A stretch of DNA of 34,511 nucleotides from JANXLS01 sp038227045 (GCA_038227045.1 JBBRQD010000057.1:1-34511); one strand, 5' to 3'; numbered from the stretch's first letter, positions 19,587-27,688 are shown. The notes: generated by a model not told the origin, from the letters alone. Numbers and translations: made by a program.

Positions 19587-19668
19587 CCAGAGCCGCGCAC
19601 GTCAGTAAGCGGCTAATGTGAGTGTTACTGTAAACAATAAAGCCGCTTACTGACGTGCGCGGCTCTGG
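19587..19668. repeat. Perfect 28-bp inverted repeat with 26-nt loop
   Basis: Arms 19587-19614 and 19641-19668 match perfectly over 28 nt (core AGAGCCGCGCACGTCAGTAA and GCGGCT). The loop is 26 nt and A/T-rich. It lies between the DUF2252 start and the terminator of the small CxxC gene, in a spacer that holds no gene. Similar GCCGCTTACTGACG-type palindromes are, as I recall, common in planctomycete spacers, so this may be one copy of a dispersed family, or a small non-autonomous element. Confidence 0.85.
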
Positions 19669-19681
19669 CATTATTAATGCA

Positions 19682-19707
19682 AAACGGAGGCCTTTCGGCC
19701 TCCGTTT
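19682..19707 (-). terminator. Rho-independent terminator of the small CxxC gene
   Basis: On the minus strand an 11-bp perfect stem (AAACGGAGGCC / GGCCTCCGTTT) closes a GAAA tetraloop and is followed by TTTT. It sits about 30 nt downstream of the stop of the 97-residue gene. Confidence 0.85.
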
Positions 19708-19737
19708 CGTGTATCGAGGATTTCAAAGCGTTGAAAA

Positions 19738-20031
19738 CTAGGCCTTCTTCGCCATTGTGGTGACTTCGATGGTCTTCTTTTCTTCGTCAACTTTGCCCTT
19801 GATGACCCATTCGCCACCCTTCTTGAAGTCGGGAGCAACCTTGTCACCCTTGAGGGTGTAGACCTTGTCGCCAACCTTGACGGCCGAGCCGCAGCTCGTT
19901 GCGCCGGTGTCCTTGGCGAAGTTGCAGTGAGCGCAACCAACCGTACCGGTTACTTCTGTGTCATCGGCGCGAGCCGCGGACAAAACAAACGCCAACGCGA
20001 ACGGAACAACAAAGAATAAAGCACGCTTCAT
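19738..20031 (-). CDS. Small exported CxxC protein, unknown function
   Basis: A 97-residue protein from the ATG at 20031, preceded by a perfect AGGAGG at 9 nt. The signal peptide is MKRALFFVVPFALAFVLSAA, cleaved at ARA-D. The mature part of about 75 residues has TGTVGCAHCNFAKDTGATSC (a CxxC plus a third Cys), then VKVGDKVYTLKGDKVAPDFKKGG and EWVIKGKVDEEKKTIEVTTM, an OB-fold-like beta pattern. Small secreted proteins with this CAHCNF motif recur in planctomycetes; a domain-of-unknown-function family (possibly DUF6370) may cover them, but I cannot confirm it. CxxC suggests metal binding or a redox pair. It is a single-gene unit with its own strong RBS and terminator. Confidence 0.85.
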   Translation of the reverse strand: MKRALFFVVPFALAFVLSAARADDTEVTGTVGCAHCNFAKDTGATSCGSAVKVGDKVYTLKGDKVAPDFKKGGEWVIKGKVDEEKKTIEVTTMAKKA

Positions 20032-20468
20032 GGAAGCGATCCTCCAGAACATTGTACCGCTGAAAACCACCTTGAGCAGTTCACAGACGGTCTGTTTCCT
20101 TCGAGTTTAACGGGTCTCGAAGGACACCCGGACTAAAACTGGAACTCATCAAACTGATGTCATCAATAAGACGAGCATTCTACAGACGTTGACTGCATCC
20201 TACAGCATTTATTCAACTTTTCAAATAAGATTTTCGGACGATCGGCATCGCTATGGTGTAAGTCACTAATCTTCAATCACATGTGTGATTCAAGCGCGGA
20301 CGGAATGTGACGTGCGAACAGGTCCACGAACCGAAATTTGATTCAAGAATTATGAAAAAATGGCCGATACTTATTCTTTTTTTATTGGATACACATAGAA
20401 TTCCTTTTGAATATTTGAGCGGATTCGAGATAGTCGCATTCGTTAACTTCCTTTGAGATTCAGCCACT
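20032..20468. other. A/T-rich divergent intergenic region with palindromes
   Basis: This 437-nt spacer separates two divergent genes and holds no convincing ORF. It is clearly more A/T-rich than the genes. It contains the SD of the small CxxC gene (20041-20046), ACAGACGGTCTGT (20084-20096), a hairpin with 9-nt arms TCCTTCGAG (20098-20106) and CTCGAAGGA (20117-20125), and a dyad AATCACATGTGTGATT (20275-20290). Both promoters must lie here, but I could not identify -35/-10 boxes with confidence. Confidence 0.7.
20275..20290. promoter_or_regulatory. Possible operator dyad AATCACA-TG-TGTGATT
   Basis: Two 7-nt perfectly inverted arms separated by TG. The half-site TGTGAT has the sequence seen in CRP/FNR-family sites, but their arms face the other way and have a wider spacer. 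It lies about 180 nt before the 20469 gene. Only the symmetry is seen; binding is inference. Confidence 0.35.
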
Positions 20469-21452
20469 ATGACCACTCGTGCTTCATCCGTCGCCTTGCT
20501 GTCCAAACACATCGCGTGCTGTGTGCTGGCGCTCATGCACACGTGCGTCCGCGCTGAAGAAAACGCCGCTGCGGATTTGAGCTTCAAACTTGCACCCGAT
20601 CAAACCGCAAAATACCAATGGTCCACCACGGCCGGCACCGAAACAAGCGGGCGCGAGCGGGGTGAGGTTTTTACGTTCAAGTCCGATTTGTCGGCGGTGA
20701 TGACGCTGGTTTTCAAAGGTCTGCCGCGAAAAGGACCGGGCATGCGATTGAACCTGCGCATTGAAAATTACGCCTATAACGATAAGAAATCGGTGGGCAA
20801 CGACGTCGGGGAGATTCAGGCTTCCAAAGGAAAAATCAAGGTTCTTCAGACCGGCAAGATCGTCGTCGACAGTGACAACGACATCGGCTTGGAGGAGGTC
20901 AAGGCGTTTCAGGAATCGCTCAAGTCCGTGGAAGAAGGCAAGATGGAAGTCACGCTGGAACCCAACGGCAAGGAAGTGAGCGAAGCGACCGGCGAGAGTG
21001 CCGTGATCGACACGATCAGAGCCATGGGGGCCGAAGGCATGATGCGGTTGCTGCCCGGGCGCGAAATAAAGCCGGGTGAAACGTGGGAGGACAGCCAGCC
21101 GATTCCATCCGTGGCAAGCTTCAAACTGGCCAAACCTGTCGTGGTGCGCTCCCACTCCACATTTATCGGGTGGGAGACGAAAGACGGCAAACGCCTTGCG
21201 CGCATCGAAATCAAGACGCAATGGGATCCCGCCGACTTGAAGGGCGACAACGGCGCAGGTCTGCTGGTGGAAATCACGCGCGTTCAAGGGCAAAGCCTCG
21301 GCACGTGTCTCTTCGATCCCTCTAAGGGGCAATTTGTCGAAGGCAAGATCGAAGCGACTTCGAAATACCGCATCGATGGAAAGAAGGATGGGGAGACGAC
21401 GGGACTGGATGTGACGGGGAAGACGGTGTTTGCATTCAAGCAGGTGCCATAA
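20469..21452 (+). CDS. Secreted protein of unknown function (possible DUF6263-like)
   Basis: 327 residues. The N-terminus MTTRASSVALLSKHIACCVL followed by ALMHTCVRA-EE is a plausible signal peptide. The mature region is beta-rich and Lys/Glu-rich, with segments LKLAPDQTAKYQWSTT-like at the start, LRIENYAYNDKKSVGN, LQTGKIVVDSDNDIGLEE, TLEPNGKEVSEATGES, LLPGREIKPGETWEDSQPIP and QSLGTCLFDPSKGQFVEGKIE. The LPGREIKPGETWE and FDPSKGQFVEGK style recalls a planctomycete secreted family near DUF6263; I cannot assign a function. It ends just before REP-like copy 2 (21454-21511). Confidence 0.75.
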   Translation: MTTRASSVALLSKHIACCVLALMHTCVRAEENAAADLSFKLAPDQTAKYQWSTTAGTETSGRERGEVFTFKSDLSAVMTLVFKGLPRKGPGMRLNLRIENYAYNDKKSVGNDVGEIQASKGKIKVLQTGKIVVDSDNDIGLEEVKAFQESLKSVEEGKMEVTLEPNGKEVSEATGESAVIDTIRAMGAEGMMRLLPGREIKPGETWEDSQPIPSVASFKLAKPVVVRSHSTFIGWETKDGKRLARIEIKTQWDPADLKGDNGAGLLVEITRVQGQSLGTCLFDPSKGQFVEGKIEATSKYRIDGKKDGETTGLDVTGKTVFAFKQVP

Positions 21453-21453
21453 A

Positions 21454-21511
21454 GTTTGGAGTTCAGCCTTCAGGCTGTATTTGGGGCCAGCCTGAAGGCT
21501 GAACTCCGAAC
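21454..21511. repeat. REP-like palindrome, copy 2
   Basis: Arms 21454-21477 and 21488-21511 (24 nt) are complementary with one mismatch, around a 10-nt loop. The core GGAGTTCAGCCTTCAGGCTG matches copies at 7064 and 22951. It starts 1 nt after the stop of the preceding gene. Confidence 0.85.
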
Positions 21512-21608
21512 GTATCGCTCCCGATTTTCAGTTTCAATTTCGTTCGTCGCGCGTATCCTTTTCCGCTCGAAAAGTGTTCGAGTCGTAGTCCCGTTTTGGA
21601 GAGTTTTA

Positions 21609-22946
21609 ATGGCCATTGTCAAACCGTTCCGCGCGTTGCGTTACAATCTTTCCCGCATCAATGGCGCCGCCGCCGATGTCGTCTGCCCTCCTTACGATGT
21701 TATCGATTCGGCGATGCAGAATTCGCTCTATGAACGCAATCCGTACAACGTCGTGCGCGTCGAATTCGGCAAGACGACACCCGAAGACAAACCGGAGCAC
21801 GACCGTTATTCGCGCGCGGCCGACACCTTTAAGGACTGGATCGCGTCGAATGTTCTAACGCCGGACGCCAAAGAGTCGTTTTATCTTTACGAACAGACGT
21901 TCGATATCGCGTCGGGCGGAGCGTCGCGCAGCGAAGTGGTCGTGCGCCGCGGGATTTTTGGCGCGGTGAAGCTCGAACCTTTTGGCACGGGCTGCGTCTA
22001 TCCGCACGAAGAGACATTCGGCGCGCCCAAGGCGGACCGACTCAGTTTGATGCAGGCGTGCGCGGCGAATCTTTCGCCGGTCTTCGGCCTCGTTCCAGAC
22101 GAGGATAGCGCAATCTCGACGCTGCTTGAAAAAGGTGTGAAGAGCAAGCCTGCTACCGTCGAATTGACCGAGGCCAATGGGGTCGTCAATAAACTGTGGG
22201 TTATCGATGTCGCGGCGTGGTGCAAGGCGATGAGCGATGCGCTGGCGTCCAAGAACTGCTTTATCGCCGACGGACACCATCGCTACGAAACGAGCTGCAA
22301 CTATCGCGACGAACGGCGCGCGACGGATGGCGACACGGCGGGTGCGTTGGACAAGGCGTACAATTACACGCTGATGATGTGCGTGCCGATGAGCGATCCG
22401 GGGCTGTATATTCTGCCGACGCACCGATTGATTCAGAAGGCTCCGGGCGTGTCAAAAGAATCGTTTCTCGCGGCGTCGAAGCAGTTCTTCGATCCTGTTG
22501 ACGCAAGCGAAAACGATTTGTTGAAATTGGCCGAAGAAGAATCCGGACCGGTGCGCATCGGCGTGATTTACAAGGACGGCTCACGGCACATATTGAGCGT
22601 CAAGCCGAGCGTTGCAGCGGCGATGAAAGCGGCGCAGCCGAACAAGTCCGCGGCGTGGCACGACCTGGACGTGTCGGTGCTCCAAGAATTGGTGCTGAAA
22701 GGCGCGTTGAAACTCAGCGAAGAGAAAGTACTGCGCAAGGAAGGCGTCAGTTACACGCCGGATACGCGCCAGGCGATCGCACGCGTGACGGCTAAAGACG
22801 GTGCGTACGAAATGGGCTTTATTCTGCGACCGACGCGCATCGATCAAGTCCGCGACGTGGCGGCGGGCGGCGAGAAGATGCCGCAGAAATCGACGTATTT
22901 CTATCCGAAGCTGCTGACGGGATTGGTTGTCCGGAAATTGGATTAG
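21609..22946 (+). CDS. DUF1015 family protein
   Basis: 445 residues from the ATG at 21609. The frame is open 51 codons further upstream, but that stretch is encoded by the REP-like palindrome and gives no family sequence, while MAIVKPFRALRYN is the usual DUF1015 start. Diagnostic blocks are ADVVCPPYDVIDSAMQ (about 20-36), NPYNVVRVEF, SFYLYEQTF, YPHEETFGAPKADRLSLMQA, LSPVFGLVPD, and the highly conserved FIADGHHRYETSCNYRDERR (about 217-236), then MMCVPMSDPGLYILPTHRLI. It is a conserved cytoplasmic protein of unknown function, often found near serine metabolism genes in other bacteria. REP-like copies lie on both sides of it. Confidence 0.95.
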   Translation: MAIVKPFRALRYNLSRINGAAADVVCPPYDVIDSAMQNSLYERNPYNVVRVEFGKTTPEDKPEHDRYSRAADTFKDWIASNVLTPDAKESFYLYEQTFDIASGGASRSEVVVRRGIFGAVKLEPFGTGCVYPHEETFGAPKADRLSLMQACAANLSPVFGLVPDEDSAISTLLEKGVKSKPATVELTEANGVVNKLWVIDVAAWCKAMSDALASKNCFIADGHHRYETSCNYRDERRATDGDTAGALDKAYNYTLMMCVPMSDPGLYILPTHRLIQKAPGVSKESFLAASKQFFDPVDASENDLLKLAEEESGPVRIGVIYKDGSRHILSVKPSVAAAMKAAQPNKSAAWHDLDVSVLQELVLKGALKLSEEKVLRKEGVSYTPDTRQAIARVTAKDGAYEMGFILRPTRIDQVRDVAAGGEKMPQKSTYFYPKLLTGLVVRKLD

Positions 22947-22950
22947 ACCC

Positions 22951-23005
22951 GTTCGGAGTTCAGCCTTTAGGCTGCATTGGCACAGCCTGAAGGCTGACTC
23001 CGAGC
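22951..23005. repeat. REP-like palindrome, copy 3
   Basis: Arms 22951-22974 and 22983-23005 are complementary with a one-base deletion and two mismatches, around an 8-nt loop. It begins 4 nt after the stop of the DUF1015 gene. The right arm is more decayed than in copies 1 and 2. Confidence 0.8.
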
Positions 23006-23053
23006 AATCAAGACGCCTGCACACAAAACCTTCTATCGGTGTATCAAACCATT

Positions 23054-23956
23054 ATGAAAACATTACTACTCTCGATTCTCTGTGCTTTGATTCTTGTTTC
23101 GTCCGCGCAAAGCGGCGACGCGGTTGTGTCGCGCTCGTTTCTGTGCTGCGATCACAACGGCGGGCAAGTCTGCATCGTTGCCGCGGATGGCAGCGTTGAA
23201 TGGAAAATGGAGGCGAAATCGCCCCAGGATTGCTGGCGGCTGCCGAATGGTAATATTCTGTTCTGCCATCGGGAAGGCGCGATGGAAGTGACGAAGGATA
23301 AGAAAGTTGTTTGGGAATACAAAGCGCCGCCGAAGACCGAGTGCCATGCGTGCCAGCCGCTGCCCGATGGCCGCGTGATGGTCGTTGAGTGCGGCACGAG
23401 CCGCATCATCGAAGTCGACGCGAAGGGCGAGATCGCAAAAGAAATCAAGCTGGACACCAAGACGAAAGCCGTCCACGAGCAATTCCGCGGCACGCGCAAA
23501 ACGGCCGACGGCCATTATATCGTGTGCTTTAAAGGCGAACACAAAGTCGTCGAGTTGGATGGTGAAGGCAAAGTGCTGAAAGAGATTCCCGTTCCCGGCG
23601 ACGTGCACGAAGCCCTTCTCCTTCCGGATAATTATCTGCTGGTTACGTGCGGCGATGGTCACAAAGTGGTCGAACTCGACGCGGCCGGAAAAACGGTTTG
23701 GGAGTTGAACGAAAACGATCTGCCCGGCAACCCGCTGCGGCTTATGGCCGGCTGCCAGCGCCTGCCGAACGGCAACACGATTTTTTGCAACTATCTCGGA
23801 CACGGATTTATCGGCAAGCAGCCGATGGTTTTCGAAGTGACGCGCGACAAAAAAGTCGTCTGGGAATTCGCCGACCACGCGCATTTCAAGACGATCAATC
23901 AGATTCAAGCGCTTGAGGTTCCGGGCGACGTCAAAAAGGGCGAGATCCTTCGATAA
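23054..23956 (+). CDS. Secreted beta-propeller-like repeat protein
   Basis: 300 residues from the ATG at 23054; a GTG five codons upstream is less likely because MKTLLLSILCALILVSSAQS begins a clean signal peptide. The mature part is a series of about 40-residue four-strand units with a repeated D-G-x-V-x-W and L-P-N/D-G pattern: VAADGSVEWKME, CWRLPNGNILFC, VTKDKKVVWEYK, QPLPDGRVMVVECG, VELDGEGKVLKEI, LLPDNYLLVTCG, VELDAAGKTVWEL, CQRLPNGNTIFC. This is PQQ-enzyme/NHL-style propeller architecture of perhaps six blades. No catalytic residues can be seen, so it may be a binding protein. It precedes the large membrane protein by 12 nt and could share its transcript. Confidence 0.82.
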   Translation: MKTLLLSILCALILVSSAQSGDAVVSRSFLCCDHNGGQVCIVAADGSVEWKMEAKSPQDCWRLPNGNILFCHREGAMEVTKDKKVVWEYKAPPKTECHACQPLPDGRVMVVECGTSRIIEVDAKGEIAKEIKLDTKTKAVHEQFRGTRKTADGHYIVCFKGEHKVVELDGEGKVLKEIPVPGDVHEALLLPDNYLLVTCGDGHKVVELDAAGKTVWELNENDLPGNPLRLMAGCQRLPNGNTIFCNYLGHGFIGKQPMVFEVTRDKKVVWEFADHAHFKTINQIQALEVPGDVKKGEILR

Positions 23957-23968
23957 CAAAGAATACAC

Positions 23969-26527
23969 ATGCGCAACGGAACGAGATCGCTGTCCGCCAT
24001 TCTATGGCTTGTGTTTTTTGCTGCTACCAAAGCTGTAGCCGCGGACGATTCCGCCAATACACATGTTTCATTTCGCTTCCGGGCTTTTTTCATTACGCTC
24101 TTTCCAATCCTGTTGGTGGGGTTGGGTTGTTTCACTTGGATAAAAAAGCAGTGGCTCTCCCATATCAGATCCGCTCCGAACTGGCGGATTCAGACGCTCG
24201 CGTGCGGCGTATTCAGCGCCCTGATGTTTGTTATATCGATGCAGATCCCCGTGCATGTTATAGGTCCGGGGGTGGACGATTCTTACATGCACATCCTCAA
24301 TCGTTCGGCCTTTGGGCCGGAACGGTTTGGAACCGATCTTATTTTTACCTACGGCCCACTGGGATTTTTAATTTATCCGGAACACGTGAACGAAAACCTG
24401 GTGCTGGCTTGTCTATTTTGGCCGAGCTTGTACGCATTGTTTGTAGTCGTGCTGAGTGTGTGGATTGTCAGCGTTGCGCAGGGCTTCCGGCTATTTGTGG
24501 CCGGGGTGGTGGCCTTGTTCGCCGTATACTATGTCGACCCGGAACGATTCATGCCCTGTTTTACAGTGCTTCTTGCGTTCGTTGGTTATTCGACACCGAC
24601 GCAACGCAATAAACTACTTCTGACCGGGTCGTTATTGGCAGCGCAAGGTGTTTTGATGAAGTTCTCGGTGGGCGTGCTATGCGGCTCCGCATTGGTTGGA
24701 AGCGCGCTTTTTCCGTTCGAACCGCGCGCCGTCCTTCGCCGCCTCGCCTTGCTGCTTGCGGGATTCGGTGGCGGCATGATCGTATTGTGGGTTGCTTTAT
24801 ATGGGACACTTGCGGGACTGTACTCGTTTTTCGCGAATTCAATGGAGATTGCCAAAGGGTACACTTCGGCAATGGCCGCGGGCCAGCCCAATGAAGTTTC
24901 AATCCTTTTGGCTTTTCTGACAGGGTTGGGCCTCATTGCGCTGTTGGCGGTGCTTCTCCCGGCGGGGCGGCGACTGCACGCTTGTTTTGCCCTTGCCTTC
25001 ATGCTCTTTGTGGCGTGGAAACACGGGACGGTTCGTTTGGATTCCCACGCGTCCGGGTTGGTTGCCACAGGTTATTTCTGTGCCGCAGTTCTATTTATCG
25101 CGCATGAGAGTTCCACGACAACGCGGTTGAAGTTTGGGCTGCGACTTGCGGTGGTTGGATGTATTGCTCTCTTTCTCAATCTAGGTGTCCGGAATATCAG
25201 CGTGCTGCGGGACGATTCTTATCCAGCGTGGCTGCCTCCAATACGAAATATCCGCTCCCCCAACACGCAAAGTGGATTAGACACAGTCAAACGCGCCATA
25301 TTCTGGAATCAATTTACTCGAGAGTTGGACGACGCTTCGCTTCGAAAGCTGCAGACTTTCGTGCTTTCGAAACCCATGAAAGACAGAATTGGCGACAACA
25401 CAGTAGATGTTTATTCATGCGAATTGGGATTCGTCTCGGCCAATCGTTTGAACTTCAAGCTGAAGCCCGTTTTTCAGCAATATACCGCGGTCTCGCCGTA
25501 TCTCGACAAATTGCACGCCGATTTCTATGCGTCGCCAGGCCGCCCGAAATTCATCGTGTATTTCAATCCGCTTCAACTGGTCGGGATTGACGGCCGGCAT
25601 ATATTGTTTGACGATCCCATCGCTCAACTGGAAATATTTAATCATTACCGCCCTGCACTCACCGAGTACAGCAACGCCTGTCGGCTGCCAGTGGAGTTGC
25701 TTGAAGAAACAGCCGAACCGCGCTTTGCGGCCCCAGTGCTTTTGGAGCATAGTCAAACGAAGTGGAATCACGACGTCACGGTTCCAAAACCAGCGCCACA
25801 CAGCATCTTGCGGGCTCGCGTGAAGATTGAAAAGCCTTTCATGAGCAAGGTGGAGGAATCGTTATTTCGGTTATGCCCAATTTACATTAATTATAAACTT
25901 AACGACGGAACGGGCGGGCGTTTTCGAATGATGCCGACGCACATGCAGGACGGCGTATGGATCGCCCCCTATTTTCAGGGGTTAACTACGTTCTACCAGT
26001 TCATGGAGAAAAAACACTTCTACGCGCCGGTTGTAACCAGCATTCGATTTGACACGGAAGTCCCATTGAATTACGCGTCCACCATCGACATTCAATGGGA
26101 ACAGATCGCCGAATTGAATCCGCACTTGTCTGGCGTGCAATTCGATTCCCTGGCGTATCGATCGCCGCCGTTGGGCGAAATGGCGCCACGCGATTTTTCC
26201 GGTTCAATTGACGCGCCGTTTCCGGGCTTGGATGCCCCCGTTGAAGCCGTGGCGATCTCAGTGGGCATCGGCGCGTGTGAAAATACCGGCTCGGTGGAGT
26301 TGCAGATGCTGGATAAAGACAATGCCGTGCTGGCGCAAGCGGCGGTTGACGCAGGGAGTATGTACGGCGATGTTCCCCAGATTTTCATGCTCAACGCGAA
26401 CGCCGCCGCCGCCAAGCGTTGCACTAAGTTGCGCCTTTCGTATGCGCCAAAAGTCGAGAACGCGCTCAGCCTCTGGGTATACAAAAATCCCGAAGCGGGT
26501 TTCGAGTATGAGGTTTACGGGCGCTGA
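23969..26527 (+). CDS. Large polytopic membrane protein, GT-C-like, unknown function
   Basis: 852 residues. After a signal-like start (about 1-25), roughly nine to ten membrane helices span residues 38-405, and a soluble domain of some 440 residues follows to the C-terminus. The first periplasmic loop has GPGVDDSYMHILNRSAFGPE followed by GTDLIFTYGPLGFLIYPEH. The FTYGPLGFL motif recurs, as I recall, in a family of uncharacterised bacterial membrane proteins that resemble GT-C glycosyltransferases, with acidic residues in the first loop. The soluble region (about 590-852) is beta-rich and includes a segment with VEAVAISVGIGACENTGSVE. No function is assignable. The gene is more A/T-rich than its neighbours. 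Confidence 0.75.
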   Translation: MRNGTRSLSAILWLVFFAATKAVAADDSANTHVSFRFRAFFITLFPILLVGLGCFTWIKKQWLSHIRSAPNWRIQTLACGVFSALMFVISMQIPVHVIGPGVDDSYMHILNRSAFGPERFGTDLIFTYGPLGFLIYPEHVNENLVLACLFWPSLYALFVVVLSVWIVSVAQGFRLFVAGVVALFAVYYVDPERFMPCFTVLLAFVGYSTPTQRNKLLLTGSLLAAQGVLMKFSVGVLCGSALVGSALFPFEPRAVLRRLALLLAGFGGGMIVLWVALYGTLAGLYSFFANSMEIAKGYTSAMAAGQPNEVSILLAFLTGLGLIALLAVLLPAGRRLHACFALAFMLFVAWKHGTVRLDSHASGLVATGYFCAAVLFIAHESSTTTRLKFGLRLAVVGCIALFLNLGVRNISVLRDDSYPAWLPPIRNIRSPNTQSGLDTVKRAIFWNQFTRELDDASLRKLQTFVLSKPMKDRIGDNTVDVYSCELGFVSANRLNFKLKPVFQQYTAVSPYLDKLHADFYASPGRPKFIVYFNPLQLVGIDGRHILFDDPIAQLEIFNHYRPALTEYSNACRLPVELLEETAEPRFAAPVLLEHSQTKWNHDVTVPKPAPHSILRARVKIEKPFMSKVEESLFRLCPIYINYKLNDGTGGRFRMMPTHMQDGVWIAPYFQGLTTFYQFMEKKHFYAPVVTSIRFDTEVPLNYASTIDIQWEQIAELNPHLSGVQFDSLAYRSPPLGEMAPRDFSGSIDAPFPGLDAPVEAVAISVGIGACENTGSVELQMLDKDNAVLAQAAVDAGSMYGDVPQIFMLNANAAAAKRCTKLRLSYAPKVENALSLWVYKNPEAGFEYEVYGR

Positions 26528-26603
26528 GCGTTTTTTCGCAACACGTCTTTAAATTCAATCCCATTCTGTCCGCTCTCTTGCGTCGCGGCGCGATGAGAAT
26601 ACG

Positions 26604-27626
26604 ATGGTTCGCATGTCCAATTCGAGCGATATTCTCGATCTTCTGGTGGTCGGCGCCGGGCCGACGGGAATAGCCATCGGCGCGGAAGCGCGGCGGGCCG
26701 GCCTGAGCGTGCTGCTCGCCGACCGCGGCCAGCTCACACAGGCGATTCTCGATTTTCCCACATTCATGACCTTCTTCACGACGCGCGACAAACTCGAAAT
26801 CGCCGGCGTTCCGTTCTGCGTTCCCGATGAAAAGCCATCGAGGCAGCACGCACTGGTTTATTATCGCGCCGTAGTCGACCAATATAAAATCCCGCTCGCG
26901 TTGCGCGAAGAAGTGTTGAGTGTCAAAAGGAGCGGCGAGTTTTTCACCGTCGAGTCACGGCGCGACGGCGCGTCCACACAGCGCTTCGCCAAAACGGTGG
27001 CGTTCGCGACGGGCTATTTCGATCACCCCTTTAAGTTGTCCATTCCCGGTGCCGAATTGCCATGGGTGCGTTCGTTTTACGACGACCCCTATCGCCATTT
27101 CGGCGAACGCGTCGTGATCGTCGGCGGAGGCAATTCAGCGTGCGAAGCGGCGCTGGATCTCTGGCGCAACGGCGCGCGCAGCGTCACGCTGGTTGTCCGA
27201 AATACCTGTTTGAAAGAGGGCGTCAAATATTGGGTGCGCCCGGACGTTGAAAACCGCATTTCCGAGGGCGCGATCACAGCGCACTTCAATACGACAGTCA
27301 CGGCGTTTCACGCCGAGCCGCGCGCGGTCGAATGCCGCCGCCGCGATGGCAGCACATTGACGTTGCCGGCTGACAGCGCGTTTGTACTGATCGGTTTCCA
27401 TCCTGACGCCGGCTTGCTGCGCCGCTGCGGAATTGAAGTGGACGCAAAGACGCTTGTTCCACGCGTCAATCTCGAAACCTGCGAATCCAACGTCCCGGGA
27501 TTGTATGTTGCCGGAACGGTTCAAGCGGGTTTGGATACCGGGCGCATTTTTATCGAGAATTCGCGCGCGCACGGCGCTCAGATCGTGCAGCATATTCTCG
27601 CGACGATTCGGAATCGCACGGCGTAA
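26604..27626 (+). CDS. YpdA-family FAD/NAD(P)-binding oxidoreductase
   Basis: A 340-residue flavoprotein of the YpdA/Bdr family, related to thioredoxin reductase. The FAD Rossmann motif VVGAGPTGIAIG lies at 15-26, and the NADPH motif VVIVGGGNSACEAAL has its glycines at 174-176. The typical family blocks are LDFPTFMTFFTTRDKLEIAGVPF, PSRQHALVYYRAVV and FATGYFDHPFKLSIPGAELP. The C-terminal ESNVPGLYVAGTVQAGLDT binds the flavin. Staphylococcal YpdA reduces bacillithiol disulfide with a Cys in its first glycine loop (GGGPCG); this protein has Thr21 there and no CxxC. The ATG at 26604 is used; Met4 is an alternative. A strong hairpin follows at 27633. Confidence 0.9.
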   Translation: MVRMSNSSDILDLLVVGAGPTGIAIGAEARRAGLSVLLADRGQLTQAILDFPTFMTFFTTRDKLEIAGVPFCVPDEKPSRQHALVYYRAVVDQYKIPLALREEVLSVKRSGEFFTVESRRDGASTQRFAKTVAFATGYFDHPFKLSIPGAELPWVRSFYDDPYRHFGERVVIVGGGNSACEAALDLWRNGARSVTLVVRNTCLKEGVKYWVRPDVENRISEGAITAHFNTTVTAFHAEPRAVECRRRDGSTLTLPADSAFVLIGFHPDAGLLRRCGIEVDAKTLVPRVNLETCESNVPGLYVAGTVQAGLDTGRIFIENSRAHGAQIVQHILATIRNRTA

Positions 27627-27632
27627 ACAAGG

Positions 27633-27655
27633 AAGGGCGGCTCTCAGCCGCCCTT
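27633..27655 (+). terminator. Terminator hairpin after the YpdA-like gene
   Basis: A perfect 10-bp stem (AAGGGCGGCT / AGCCGCCCTT) with a CTC loop begins 6 nt after the stop. Only a short T run follows. It separates this gene from the amidohydrolase. Confidence 0.7.
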
Positions 27656-27688
27656 ATCGCAATTCACCAAAGAAATGAGACCCGATCA

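Noticed and set aside
20273..20587. 104-codon minus-strand frame in the divergent spacer
   Set aside because: It overlaps the signal-peptide region of the 20469 gene, has no good RBS and no protein-like pattern.
21456..21608. 51-codon N-terminal extension of the DUF1015 protein
   Set aside because: The extension is the translation of the REP-like palindrome and spacer; the family start is at 21609.
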